Position numbers and translations under genes: made by a program. 18,091 bases of DNA from VAXT01 sp964591295 (GTDB taxonomy: Bacteria; Actinomycetota; Thermoleophilia; Gaiellales; Gaiellaceae): assembly GCA_964591295.1 (NCBI GenBank), contig CAZQAG010000047.1, positions 1-18,091 on the forward strand, in the 5' to 3' direction. This document shows positions 6,833 to 14,815 of this stretch, piece after piece (the stretch's first letter is position 1; every line of letters starts with the position of its first letter). Under the pieces are notes generated by a model. That model was not told the DNA's origin, ran no database searches, and was given only the letters and a program-made list of their open reading frames with translations.

Positions 6833-8155
6833 GTGAACAAACTTAGATTTCTTCTACTAGTGGCGACGGGCGTCGGTGTGCTCGCGTTCGCAGCCGTGGG
6901 CTGCGGGGGCGACGGCGGCGGCGGCGGAGGCGGGGGCGTGACCGCGCTTCCAGCTGCCTCTTGCGGCGACATTCGGTACGAAGGCGACGGCGAGCCGGAC
7001 TTGCTCATCGCCTCGGACTTTCCCCTGCAGGGCGCGAACCGTCCGCTGACGACCGAGATGGCGGATGCCGTCGAATTCATCCTCAAGCAACGCGACTGGA
7101 AGGCCGGCGACTACAACATAGGCTTCCAGTCCTGCGACGACTCGACCGCCCAGGCGGGCAGCTGGGACTCGGCGAAGTGCTCGTCGAACGCGCGGTCGTA
7201 TGCCAACAACGACAAGGTCATCGGCGTCATCGGGACGTTCAACTCGGGCTGCGCCAAGCTCGAGATCCCGGTCCTGAACCGGGCGCCAGGCGGCCCGCTC
7301 GCGATGGTCAGCCCGACGAACACGTATCCGGGCCTGACGCTGAGCGGTCCCGGAACGGAGTCGGGCGAGCCCGACAACTACTATCCGACCGGCGTGCGCA
7401 ACTACGTGCGCATCGTCTGGAACGACCAGTTCCAGGGCGCCGCGAACGCGCTGCTCGCGGACGAGCTCGGGCTGAAGAAGGTCTACGTGCTGTCGGACAA
7501 GGAGACCTACGGCGAGGGTGTCGCAACGCTCTTTTCCCAGTACGCGGAGAAGCTCGGCATCGCAGTCGAGCCGAGCAGCCCGCAGGCCTGGGACAAGGAC
7601 GCGTCGAGCTACGAGGCCATTGCGTCCCGGATCAAGGCGACGGGCGCCGACGGCGTCTTCCTCGGCGGCATCGTCTGTAACAACGGCGGCAAGCTGATCA
7701 AGGACCTGAAGGCAGGCAATCCGGGGATCCAGATCCTGGGGCCGGACGGCTTCACGCCGATCTCGGCGACGATCGAGCTCGCGGGACAGGCCGCTGAAGG
7801 CATGTACATCACCCAGCCCGGCGTTCCCCCGGACCAGCTCGAGGCGGGCGAGGGTCAGCAGTTCGTCACCGACTTCACGGCAGAGCGCGGGAAGGCTCCG
7901 AACCCGTACACGGCGTACGCGGCTCAGGCGACCGTGGTCTTGCTCGATGCGATCGAAGCGTCCGACGGGAGCCGTGCCTCCGTCTCGGAGGAACTGTTCA
8001 ACCTAGGAGAGTTCACGGACAGCATCCTCGGCGACTTCGAGATCGACGAGAACGGCGACACCACGCTCGGAGTCGTTTCCGTCTACCAGATCAAGAGGCA
8101 GGCCGAGACGTTCGTGAAAACGATTACTCCCGAGCTCAGCTTCGTGAAGGGCTAG
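6833..8155 (+). CDS. livK: Branched-chain amino acid ABC transporter, substrate-binding lipoprotein
   Basis: The protein has 440 residues. Its signal peptide VNKLRFLLLVATGVGVLAFAAVGC ends in a lipobox-like AVGC with the lipid-carrying Cys at 24. A flexible glycine-rich linker (GGDGGGGGGGG) follows, encoded by a GGC-rich microsatellite. The mature part is a type I periplasmic-binding fold of the LivJ/LivK group: LLIASDFPLQGANRPLTTEM at the start of lobe 1, VIGVIGTFNSGCAKLEIPVLN, KKVYVLSDKETYGEGVATLF, and GADGVFLGGIV. It captures the solute outside the membrane and passes it to the LivH/LivM permease. The ligand may be leucine, isoleucine or valine, but this family also binds amides, urea and aromatic acids, so specificity is unproven. 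It heads a five-gene operon. Confidence 0.93.
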   Translation: MNKLRFLLLVATGVGVLAFAAVGCGGDGGGGGGGGVTALPAASCGDIRYEGDGEPDLLIASDFPLQGANRPLTTEMADAVEFILKQRDWKAGDYNIGFQSCDDSTAQAGSWDSAKCSSNARSYANNDKVIGVIGTFNSGCAKLEIPVLNRAPGGPLAMVSPTNTYPGLTLSGPGTESGEPDNYYPTGVRNYVRIVWNDQFQGAANALLADELGLKKVYVLSDKETYGEGVATLFSQYAEKLGIAVEPSSPQAWDKDASSYEAIASRIKATGADGVFLGGIVCNNGGKLIKDLKAGNPGIQILGPDGFTPISATIELAGQAAEGMYITQPGVPPDQLEAGEGQQFVTDFTAERGKAPNPYTAYAAQATVVLLDAIEASDGSRASVSEELFNLGEFTDSILGDFEIDENGDTTLGVVSVYQIKRQAETFVKTITPELSFVKG

Positions 8156-8175
8156 CGAGAACGACAGGAGAAAGC

Positions 8176-8205
8176 GCTGGGGGAGGACGGAGGTCCTCCC
8201 CCAGC
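8176..8205 (+). other. Perfect 13-bp intercistronic hairpin after livK
   Basis: The arms GCTGGGGGAGGAC (8176-8188) and GTCCTCCCCCAGC (8193-8205) pair perfectly around the tetraloop GGAG. No T run follows, and the ribosome binding site of livH (GGAG, 8213-8216) lies just after it. Such hairpins between a binding-protein gene and its permease genes commonly protect the upstream mRNA from 3' exonucleases or cause partial termination. The binding protein is then made in excess. The structure is seen directly; the role is inferred. Confidence 0.8.
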
Positions 8206-8221
8206 CGTTAACGGAGCGTTC

Positions 8222-9268
8222 ATGGTGACTCAGGCGTCAAGGTTGAGGCTCCCGGCCGGCTCTCGGCCGAGCCCGTTATCGGTGCTCGGCGTCGTCCTCG
8301 TCGTCCTCGTGTTCCTCTGGCTAGTCGTCAACCTGGTGAGGGAGCCTGCGGATTTCTATGGGTTGTTTCTCTTCGGGCTCACGAACGGAGCTATCTACGG
8401 TCTTGTGGCGCTCGGCTACTCGCTCGTCTACGGCATTCTCGAGCTGATCAACTTCGCCCACGGCGACGTGTTCATGCTCGGCGGGATGTTCGTCGCGTCG
8501 ATGACGGCGAGCTGGGGGCTTGCCGGTGAGTCGGGTCTCCTGCTCTTGGGTGCGATCCTGCTCATGCTCGTCATCGTTATGGCCGCCTGCGCGGCGATCA
8601 ACGCCGCGATCGAGCTCGTTGCCTATCGCCGCCTCCGGCACGCCCCGCGGCTCGCGCCGCTGATCACGGCGATCGGGATGTCGTTCATCCTCCAGAACAT
8701 CGCCCTCGCCAAGTGGGGCGCCCGCCCGCGGTCGGTCGACGACATCCTGCCGCGCGGCGACATGTTCACGATCGGCGGAGTCAGCTACACCTGGGACAAG
8801 TTCATCGTTCTGGCCGTCACCGTGCCCGTGCTGCTTGCGCTGATCTGGCTCGTGCAGCAGACGCGGCAAGGGAAGGCGATGCGCGCGACGGCCCAGGACC
8901 GGGATGCCTCGGCCATGATGGGCATCAACGTCAACCGCACGATCTCCTTCACGTTCCTCCTCGCCGGCGCGCTCGCCGGAACGGCAGGTCTCCTCTATGC
9001 GCTGTACCACACGAACGTGCGCTTCGACGAGGGCTTCCGGTTGGGCCTCATCGCCTTCACCGCCGCAGTCCTGGGCGGTATCGGGAACCTGCCCGGTGCC
9101 GTGCTCGGCGGGCTCCTGATCGGGATGGTCGAGTCGTTCAACAACGGGCTCGGTTGGCACACGCCCGGAAGCGACTGGACGCAGTCGATCATCTTCAGCA
9201 TCCTCATCCTGATCCTCGTCTTCCGTCCCGAGGGGCTGCTCGGAGAGCGAACGCCGGAGGGAGGCTAG
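8222..9268 (+). CDS. livH: Branched-chain amino acid ABC transporter, permease LivH
   Basis: The protein has 348 residues with about eight hydrophobic segments and is an inner-membrane channel subunit that pairs with LivM. The LivH hallmark NGAIYGLVALGYSLVYGILELINFAHGD lies near residues 55-85. The conserved ATPase-contact region is near 280-305 (AAVLGGIGNLPGAVLGGLLIGMVE), and RPEGLLG closes the protein. Between them lie RLRHAPRLAPLITAIGMSF and GKAMRATAQDRDASAMMGI, both typical. The N-terminus is about 45 residues longer than in E. coli LivH and adds one hydrophobic segment. GGAG at 8213-8216 supports ATG 8222. The stop codon overlaps the livM start by one base. Confidence 0.95.
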   Translation: MVTQASRLRLPAGSRPSPLSVLGVVLVVLVFLWLVVNLVREPADFYGLFLFGLTNGAIYGLVALGYSLVYGILELINFAHGDVFMLGGMFVASMTASWGLAGESGLLLLGAILLMLVIVMAACAAINAAIELVAYRRLRHAPRLAPLITAIGMSFILQNIALAKWGARPRSVDDILPRGDMFTIGGVSYTWDKFIVLAVTVPVLLALIWLVQQTRQGKAMRATAQDRDASAMMGINVNRTISFTFLLAGALAGTAGLLYALYHTNVRFDEGFRLGLIAFTAAVLGGIGNLPGAVLGGLLIGMVESFNNGLGWHTPGSDWTQSIIFSILILILVFRPEGLLGERTPEGG

Positions 9269-10683
9269 TGCCCGACCTTCTGAAGCCGAGGCCGTTCGAC
9301 CGCGAGGCGTTCCTGAACGACACGCGGGCGCGAGTCAAGAAGGCGTTGCTCGTCGGCGGGATCGGCTTCCTCTTCATCGCGCTCGTGTCCGGGCCGACGG
9401 CCACGCTCGTGCTCGCACTCCTGCTCGGGCTCGCGATCTACACGCCGGCCTGGGAGCACGTGCCGTTTGGCCGCGTTGTCGTCCTGACCGCCGTCATCGC
9501 GCTCGTCGTCCTCTATCCCTTCTATCAACCGGACATGTTCGAGTTGCCGATCTTCGGCAGCTTCCCATCGGTCGACACGGCGGTGACGATGCTCATCTAC
9601 GTGATGATGGCCCTCGGCCTCAACATCGTCGTCGGATATGCGGGCCTGCTCGACCTCGGCTACGTCGCCTTCTACGCGATGGGCGCCTACACGGCGGCCT
9701 GGTTTGCGTCGCCTCAGTTTGGCGAGAGCTTGAGGTTCCACTTCGGCGCCGTCGGCGTCAACGAGAATGCGGACGGGTTCCACGTCTCGATCTGGGTCGT
9801 CCTCCTCGTCGCCGCCATCTTCACCGCTGCCATCGGTGTGCTCATCGGCTTGCCGACGCTGCGACTGCGCGGCGACTACCTGGCGATCGTCACGCTCGGC
9901 TTCGGCGAGATCATGCCCCAGATCGCCCGCAACGGCGACGACCTCGCGGGCTTCAATCTGACCAACGGCCCGCAGGGGATCAACCCGATCGACCCGCCCG
10001 GCTTCGGCAAGACCCTCGAGGGCGCCGTCGGGCTGCCGGAGTCGTACCTCGCGCCTGCGAACGCGATCTGGCCGCTCAACGACAACGTTCGGCTCTTCTT
10101 CTGGACGGCGCTACTCCTCGTGCTCTTCACCGTCTTCTGCTCTGTTCGGCTGCGCGACTCACGGCTCGGCCGCGCCTGGATCGCGATCCGTGAGGACGAG
10201 ACCGCGGCGGCAGCCATGGGCATTCCGCTGATGAGGACGAAGACGTGGGCCTACGCCGCCGGCGCTTTCTTCGGAGGCATCGCCGGGGCGTACTACGCGT
10301 CCTTCAAGAGCGGCACCTTTCCCGACGACTTCTTCTTCAACATCTCCGTCTTCATCCTCTGCATGGTCATCCTCGGTGGCATGGGCAACATCGTGGGGGT
10401 GATCGTCGGCGGCGGCTTCCTCGCGTACCTGAATCAGGAGGGCCTCGGCAACATCGGCGCCTGGCTCAACCACCACTTCAGCGGGGAGAGCGATTCGGCC
10501 GACAAGTGGTTCACGATCTGGGGCTCGAACATCGACGTGCCGCTCTACTCCTCCGGCATCTTCGGCGCCATCCTCGTGCTCGTCATGCTGTTCAGGCCGG
10601 AGGGGCTGATCCCGAGCTCGCGCCGCAAGGCCGAGTTCGAGGAAGGGGTCGCCGATGAGCCCCTCTACGATGTCCAGCACTAA
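9268..10683 (+). CDS. livM: Branched-chain amino acid ABC transporter, permease LivM
   Basis: The protein has 471 residues with roughly ten membrane segments and is the second channel subunit. Typical LivM blocks are LGLNIVVGYAGLLDLGYVAFYAMGAYTAA, LPTLRLRGDYLAIVTLGFGEI, the arginine-rich loop SRLGRAWIAIREDETAAAAMGI, and VILGGMGNIVGVIVGGGFLAYL near the ATPase contact site. RPEGLIPSSRRK ends the membrane part. The insert after EIMPQIARN is fairly long and extracytoplasmic. I chose GTG 9268 because GGAGGGAGG (9256-9264) precedes it and it overlaps the livH stop by one base. The frame is open much farther upstream, but there it only shadows livH. The stop overlaps the livG ATG (TAATG). Confidence 0.94.
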   Translation: MPDLLKPRPFDREAFLNDTRARVKKALLVGGIGFLFIALVSGPTATLVLALLLGLAIYTPAWEHVPFGRVVVLTAVIALVVLYPFYQPDMFELPIFGSFPSVDTAVTMLIYVMMALGLNIVVGYAGLLDLGYVAFYAMGAYTAAWFASPQFGESLRFHFGAVGVNENADGFHVSIWVVLLVAAIFTAAIGVLIGLPTLRLRGDYLAIVTLGFGEIMPQIARNGDDLAGFNLTNGPQGINPIDPPGFGKTLEGAVGLPESYLAPANAIWPLNDNVRLFFWTALLLVLFTVFCSVRLRDSRLGRAWIAIREDETAAAAMGIPLMRTKTWAYAAGAFFGGIAGAYYASFKSGTFPDDFFFNISVFILCMVILGGMGNIVGVIVGGGFLAYLNQEGLGNIGAWLNHHFSGESDSADKWFTIWGSNIDVPLYSSGIFGAILVLVMLFRPEGLIPSSRRKAEFEEGVADEPLYDVQH

Positions 10684-11462
10684 TGGCTGAGCTCCTGACA
10701 GCAGAGGGCTTGCGCAAGGAGTTCGGGGGCCTGGTCGCCGTCAACGACGTCGACTTCACGGTTCCCGAGCACGCGATCGTCAGCCTGATCGGGCCGAACG
10801 GCGCGGGCAAGACGACCTTTTTCAACATGCTCACGGGCGTCTACAAGCCCACGGCCGGGCGCATCGAGCTCTTGGGCGAGGACGTGACGGGCAAGCCGCC
10901 GCACGCGATCACCGAACGGGGAATCGGCCGCACGTTCCAGAACATCCGCTTGTTCCAGGACATGACCGCGCTCGAGAACACGCTCGTCGGCATGCACGCG
11001 CGACTGAGCGGTGGCATCGTGCGCAGTGTGCTGCGCACGCCCGGGGTGAAGAGGGAAGAGGCCGATGCCCGTCGGCGTGCGCGTGAGCTGCTCGAGTTCT
11101 CCGGCATTCGCGGGCGCGACGAGGAGATGGCGCGCAACCTCTCCTACGGCGACCAGCGCCGCCTCGAAGTGGCGCGCGCGCTCGCAACGGAGCCGAAGCT
11201 GCTCTTGCTCGACGAGCCGACGGCCGGGATGAACCCGCAGGAGACGGCCGCCTTCACGGCCTTCGTCTCGCAGCTCCGGGCGGAGCGCGACCTGACGGTG
11301 CTCTTGATCGAGCACGATATGCGTGTCGTGATGGGCGTCTCCGACCGCGTGACAGTGCTCGATTACGGCGAGAAGATCGCCGAGGGAACGCCGAAGGAAG
11401 TGCAGGGCGACCCGCGCGTCATCGAGGCGTACCTTGGCACGGCGGCGGTGGCGGAGGGATGA
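10683..11462 (+). CDS. livG: Branched-chain amino acid ABC transporter, ATP-binding protein LivG
   Basis: The protein has 259 residues, the usual LivG length, and is one of two cytoplasmic ATPases that drive the LivH/LivM channel. Walker A is GPNGAGKT (37-44), the signature is LSYGDQ (153-158), Walker B is LLLLDEP (173-179), and the switch His is H211 in LLIEHDM. The insert between Walker A and signature, with RTFQNIRLF and a basic stretch, is typical of LivG. The start lies within TAATG shared with livM and has no ribosome binding site of its own, so translation is probably coupled. The end overlaps livF by four bases. Confidence 0.96.
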   Translation: MAELLTAEGLRKEFGGLVAVNDVDFTVPEHAIVSLIGPNGAGKTTFFNMLTGVYKPTAGRIELLGEDVTGKPPHAITERGIGRTFQNIRLFQDMTALENTLVGMHARLSGGIVRSVLRTPGVKREEADARRRARELLEFSGIRGRDEEMARNLSYGDQRRLEVARALATEPKLLLLDEPTAGMNPQETAAFTAFVSQLRAERDLTVLLIEHDMRVVMGVSDRVTVLDYGEKIAEGTPKEVQGDPRVIEAYLGTAAVAEG

Positions 11463-12199
11463 GCACCTCTCCCGCACCCGAACGCGCGAAGATCCTCGAG
11501 CTCGAGGACGTCCACACCTACTACGGGTCGATTCAGGCGCTCAAGGGCATCACGCTCGACGTGCGGGAGGGCGAGATCGTCACGCTGATCGGCGCGAACG
11601 GCGCGGGCAAGTCGACGACGCTGCGCTCGATCAACGGCCTCAACCATCCACGGAAGGGTGCGATCCGCTTCCAGGGTCGGGACATCACCGACGAGGCTCC
11701 CCACAACGTGGTCAAGATGGGCATCAGCCAGTCGCCCGAGGGGCGCCGCCTGTTCCCGCGCATGACCGTGCTCGAGAACCTGCAGATGGGTGCCTTTCAG
11801 CGCGGCGACCGTGGCGGGTTGCGCGAGGATCTCGACCGCGTCTTCACGCTCTTCCCACGCCTCGAGGAGCGCAAGAGCCAGAAGGCGGGCACGCTGTCGG
11901 GGGGCGAGCAGCAGATGTGCGCGATCGGGCGGGCCTTGATGGCACAGCCGAAGCTGCTCATGCTGGACGAGCCGTCGATGGGGCTCGCGCCGATCTTCGT
12001 CGAAAAGATCTTCGAGATCATTCGTGAGATCAACGACCAGGGGACGCCGATCCTGCTCGTCGAGCAGAACGCGCTCATGGCGCTCCACACGGCCGATCGC
12101 GGCTACGTCATGGAGACCGGCACCATCGTCCTAGCCGACGACGCGAAGGCCCTGAGCGAGAACGAGCAGGTCAAGAAGACCTACCTCGGCGTCGACTAG
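11459..12199 (+). CDS. livF: Branched-chain amino acid ABC transporter, ATP-binding protein LivF
   Basis: The protein has 246 residues and is the second ATPase of the transporter. Walker A is GANGAGKS (45-52), the signature is LSGGEQ (146-151), and Walker B is LLMLDEP (166-172). The switch residue is Gln203 in LLVEQNA, the normal form in LivF rather than a defect. ISQSPEGRRLFPRMTVLENL is the LivF hallmark. The first ten or so residues are a short extension before the fold. The gene overlaps livG by four bases (ATGA) and closes the operon. The next gene is convergent, 104 bases away. Confidence 0.96.
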   Translation: MSTSPAPERAKILELEDVHTYYGSIQALKGITLDVREGEIVTLIGANGAGKSTTLRSINGLNHPRKGAIRFQGRDITDEAPHNVVKMGISQSPEGRRLFPRMTVLENLQMGAFQRGDRGGLREDLDRVFTLFPRLEERKSQKAGTLSGGEQQMCAIGRALMAQPKLLMLDEPSMGLAPIFVEKIFEIIREINDQGTPILLVEQNALMALHTADRGYVMETGTIVLADDAKALSENEQVKKTYLGVD

Positions 12200-12211
12200 C
12201 CCCAGCGTCGG

Positions 12212-12247
12212 GCGGAACCAACGCCGGAGCCAACCCCGGAGCCAACC
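12212..12247. repeat. 12-bp tandem repeat, three units
   Basis: Two identical units CCGGAGCCAACC (12224-12235 and 12236-12247) are preceded by a diverged one, GCGGAACCAACG (12212-12223). They fill most of the space between the livF stop and the palindrome at 12253. Units of 12 bases would add four codons if read through. I see no function; it may mark slippage or the edge of an inserted element. Confidence 0.75.
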
Positions 12248-12252
12248 CCTAA

Positions 12253-12283
12253 GAGACTTAGCAACAGACTGTTGCAAAGTCTC
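12253..12283. repeat. Palindromic element, intergenic copy (possible bidirectional terminator)
   Basis: The outer arms GAGACTT (12253-12259) and AAGTCTC (12277-12283) enclose an A/A mismatch and the inner palindrome GCAACAG-A-CTGTTGC (12261-12275). The result is a near-perfect 31-base symmetrical structure. It lies between the convergent livF and LarA-like genes, so it could end transcripts from both sides, although no long T run follows on either strand. Its core and the right flank AAAGTC recur inside polA at 15952-15973. Confidence 0.8.
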
Positions 12284-12303
12284 GAAGGGAGCAGTTCTTC
12301 GGG

Positions 12304-13809
12304 CTAGCCGGGCGGGGCTCGGAGGGGGAAGTAGGGCGGCGAGAGGAGGTAACCGATCCGCGGTGGCCGGTCTGCGCGGCCGTGCGCCATGGCGAGCGCG
12401 GCGCCGATCCCGTGCGTGGGCACGAAGCCGAGCTGCCGAGCGGCGGCGGCGTCGCGGCAGCCTGCCACGAGCACCGCGCCCAAATGCCCGATCGCGGGCT
12501 GGCAGGCCGACCACTCCAGGAAGGGCAGGAGCGGATGGCATGAGCGCCCCGCGCGATACGCGTCGAGCGCCCTGCTGTCCGTAGCGGCCTCCCGCTCGGC
12601 CTGCATGAGATCCTCCGGCTCGCGCGCGCCGCTCGACCGGAGAGCCTGGAAGAGGGTCCGATACGGCTGCTGGGTCGGGTGCGGAAAGCGGCGGCGGAAG
12701 CGGCTGAGGAGGATCGCCGTTCCGCCTTCGACGATCGGGAACGAGTCACGCCAGAGCCGCAGGGCGAGCCCCAGCCCGAGGTAGGCGGCAAGCGCGGGGT
12801 TCGGCGCCTCCCTTGGAAGGTGTGGCGTCACCTGCGGAATTCCGATGCAGATCGCGTCGAGCCGCTCGTCGAGCCTCGCAGACTTCGAGTCCACGCCCCG
12901 CAGCAGGGCCTCCGCGTGGGCGACCGACGGCGGTCCCGCGAAGACCGCGAGTGCCGAGAGCTCACTCGGCAGCCGCCGGAAGACTCCTCGCCGGACGGCA
13001 CCCGGCAGAAGGCCGAAGAGGCCGCGGAGCGGGAAGTTGGCGATCCGGTCGACCGCCTCGCGATCGTGGGGGTAGCCGTGAAGCACGCCGCCGAGCGCGG
13101 GCGTGTTCAAGGTGAGGGAGACGCCGAGCAACGGCACTCGCAAGGCCAGGGCGCGCTCGAGCTCGACGGCAAGCTTCCAGCCGCCGGACGCGGACGTCTC
13201 GAGCAAGGAGTAGGCGTCGGCCGCTCGCAGGGTCCCCGGGCCACTCGCGGCCAGCAGCGTTGCCGCCCCGCCGCTCAGGACGGTCTCCGCAGCGCTGACT
13301 GGGACGACGATGTCGGCTTCGGCAAGGGCGGCATGCGCGAGGAGCGGCATTTCGGTTCCGCCTACCTCCACCAGGTCCGGGCTCTCGGCGTCGTGCACCT
13401 CGACGCGGCCGTGGAACCGGCGAGCGAACTCCGGGTGAACGAGCAGCTCTAGCTCCCGGTGACCAGGCCGCCGGGCAAGACCACCCGCCACGAGCAGCGT
13501 CTGCTTCTCGAGCGGCGCACCGGCGCGGTCGAGCTCCATCATCGTCGCGGCGATCGCGGTGCGGCGCGGGTCGGCGGGCGATCCTGGAATGGGAAGCGCC
13601 GGCGGCTCGACGACCACAGTCGCGCGACCGCCCCGTGGGACGAGCGCCTCGAGCGACTGTCCGGCGAGCGGGAAGCGCAGAGCATCGCGAACGGCTGCGG
13701 CGACGTCGGCGATCGGGTCGACCGGCGGCGGCGGGGCGAGAACGACGGCGTCGTCGCCCGCGTCCACCACTGCGAGCCGCGAGTCGTACGGCAGAGGGAG
13801 TCGCGCCAC
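12304..13809 (-). CDS. LarA-like protein (DUF2088 family) lacking the cofactor lysine
   Basis: The protein has 501 residues and follows the fold of LarA, nickel-pincer lactate racemase. It starts LPLPYDSRLAVVDAG, where LarA has an LPYG start. TLLVAGGLARRPGHRELELLV (104-124) stands where LarA has the ATGTHRP block. GTEMPLLAHAALAEADIVVPVSAAETVLSGG (151-181) matches the strand leading to SGGxK. The Lys that carries the nickel-pincer cofactor in LarA is Ala here (SGGAA, 180-183), and GTHR and DHTRP are not kept, so racemase activity with that cofactor is unlikely. No larB, larC or larE gene is nearby. GTG 13809 starts five bases after the upstream acetyltransferase stop. The frame is open farther upstream, but only as a shadow of that gene. 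Confidence 0.72.
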   Translation of the reverse strand: MARLPLPYDSRLAVVDAGDDAVVLAPPPPVDPIADVAAAVRDALRFPLAGQSLEALVPRGGRATVVVEPPALPIPGSPADPRRTAIAATMMELDRAGAPLEKQTLLVAGGLARRPGHRELELLVHPEFARRFHGRVEVHDAESPDLVEVGGTEMPLLAHAALAEADIVVPVSAAETVLSGGAATLLAASGPGTLRAADAYSLLETSASGGWKLAVELERALALRVPLLGVSLTLNTPALGGVLHGYPHDREAVDRIANFPLRGLFGLLPGAVRRGVFRRLPSELSALAVFAGPPSVAHAEALLRGVDSKSARLDERLDAICIGIPQVTPHLPREAPNPALAAYLGLGLALRLWRDSFPIVEGGTAILLSRFRRRFPHPTQQPYRTLFQALRSSGAREPEDLMQAEREAATDSRALDAYRAGRSCHPLLPFLEWSACQPAIGHLGAVLVAGCRDAAAARQLGFVPTHGIGAALAMAHGRADRPPRIGYLLSPPYFPLRAPPG

Positions 13810-13814
13810 TTGCC

Positions 13815-14771
13815 CTACGGGATCGAGCGGTACAGCCGGAGGAATGTTCGGCGGAACCCGCGGGCCGGCCAGAACCTGGACGACAGCAGGTTCGTCTCCC
13901 GCCAGTCGGTGATGACGACCGGATACCCGTTCTCGCGCGCCCAATTGAGGCCCGCGCCCGTCAGCGCAAGCCCGGCGCCGGAGCCGCGCGCCTCCGGGAG
14001 CGTGGCCGCAAAGGAGAGCAGCGCCGCGCGCTCCGGCCGGGCGAGGCTGCTGTGCATGGTCGACTGCTCGGCAGGAACCATGCTCAGGGCGCCGACCGGC
14101 CTCCCGTCCAGCTCGGCGAGGAACGTCACGACCTCCGGATCGGAGAGCTCCTCCGCGTACTCGTCGCGGATCTCGTCGTCGGTCGGTATCGGCAGGCTGC
14201 CGAAGACCGGCGAGCGCCCTTGGTGTTCTGGCAGCACCACGCCGATGGTGATCACAGCGTCGACGTCGTCCGGTCCGGCCTCGCGAACCTCGATGTCAGC
14301 CGGAACTGAGTTGGTCGAATGATGTGGAGCCTCCTGGATTCCCGCCGCGTGCTGGGCTCCGAACGAGAGCCTGAACCATGCGTCGACGAGGGGCTGGTCG
14401 GTGGCGGGGACGAGCGCGTACTGGCGGTGCCGACCCTCCTCGATCCACCTCGCCGCCGCCACGCCGTAGAGATCGCGGACGATCTCGCGTTCCTTCACCG
14501 CGTGCCCAGCGACCTCCACCCAGATGTTCGGCCCCCAGATCGCATCGTCGCGGCGGACACCCAGGAGGTATCCGACGAGGGCTCCGCCGCGCGTCGCGAC
14601 CACGCCTGACGCTGCCTCGCCCTTCCAGACGGCCTCGACTTCGGCTCGAAAGTCGAAGTTCGCCGAGAGCAGCGGCTCGGCTTCGACGTGCCTCGCATGC
14701 CGCTCGGCCAGGAGGCCGCCGGCGGCAGCGACGTGCTCGTCCGAAAAGGGCTGAATCTCGACACCGGCCAT
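13815..14771 (-). CDS. Tandem-domain GNAT acetyltransferase
   Basis: The protein has 318 residues with two GNAT-like halves. The first (about 1-150) has GVVATRGGALVGYLLGVRRDD and YALVPATDQPLVDAWFRLSFGAQ but no clear acetyl-CoA loop. The second (about 160-318) has VVTFLAELDGRPVGALSMVP, the acetyl-CoA motif LPEARGSGAGLALTGAGLNWARENG, and the closing ETNLLSSRFWPARGFRRTFLRLYR. Only the second half therefore looks catalytic, with the first perhaps structural or for substrate binding. It would transfer acetyl to an amine in the cytoplasm; the substrate is unknown. It is the first gene of a two-gene operon with the LarA-like gene. ATG 14771 starts the fold directly, and the longer open frame crosses a GC-rich intergenic region. 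Confidence 0.85.
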   Translation of the reverse strand: MAGVEIQPFSDEHVAAAGGLLAERHARHVEAEPLLSANFDFRAEVEAVWKGEAASGVVATRGGALVGYLLGVRRDDAIWGPNIWVEVAGHAVKEREIVRDLYGVAAARWIEEGRHRQYALVPATDQPLVDAWFRLSFGAQHAAGIQEAPHHSTNSVPADIEVREAGPDDVDAVITIGVVLPEHQGRSPVFGSLPIPTDDEIRDEYAEELSDPEVVTFLAELDGRPVGALSMVPAEQSTMHSSLARPERAALLSFAATLPEARGSGAGLALTGAGLNWARENGYPVVITDWRETNLLSSRFWPARGFRRTFLRLYRSIP

Positions 14772-14780
14772 GGGGCTCGG

Positions 14781-14786
14781 ACGATA
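14781..14786 (-). promoter_or_regulatory. Possible -10 box of the GNAT operon (leaderless)
   Basis: On the minus strand TATCGT lies nine bases before the ATG at 14771. No ribosome binding site is visible between them (the spacer is CCGAGCCCC), which fits leaderless transcription. No -35 box was recognised. Confidence 0.42.
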
Positions 14787-14815
14787 CCCCTCGCGTCCTG
14801 ACCGGCACCGCTCCC

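Noticed and set aside
6910..6938. GGC-rich microsatellite as a possible regulatory or phase-variable repeat
   Set aside because: It encodes the glycine linker after the lipobox of the binding protein, a common and sufficient explanation. Loss or gain of whole codons would not switch the gene off.
8713..9267. Longer livM reading frame starting inside livH
   Set aside because: It is only the shadow of livH; LivM begins at GTG 9268 after a good ribosome binding site.
12679..14309. Several plus-strand open frames opposite the LarA-like and GNAT genes
   Set aside because: They are Arg-rich without motifs and lie antisense to genes with clear domains.
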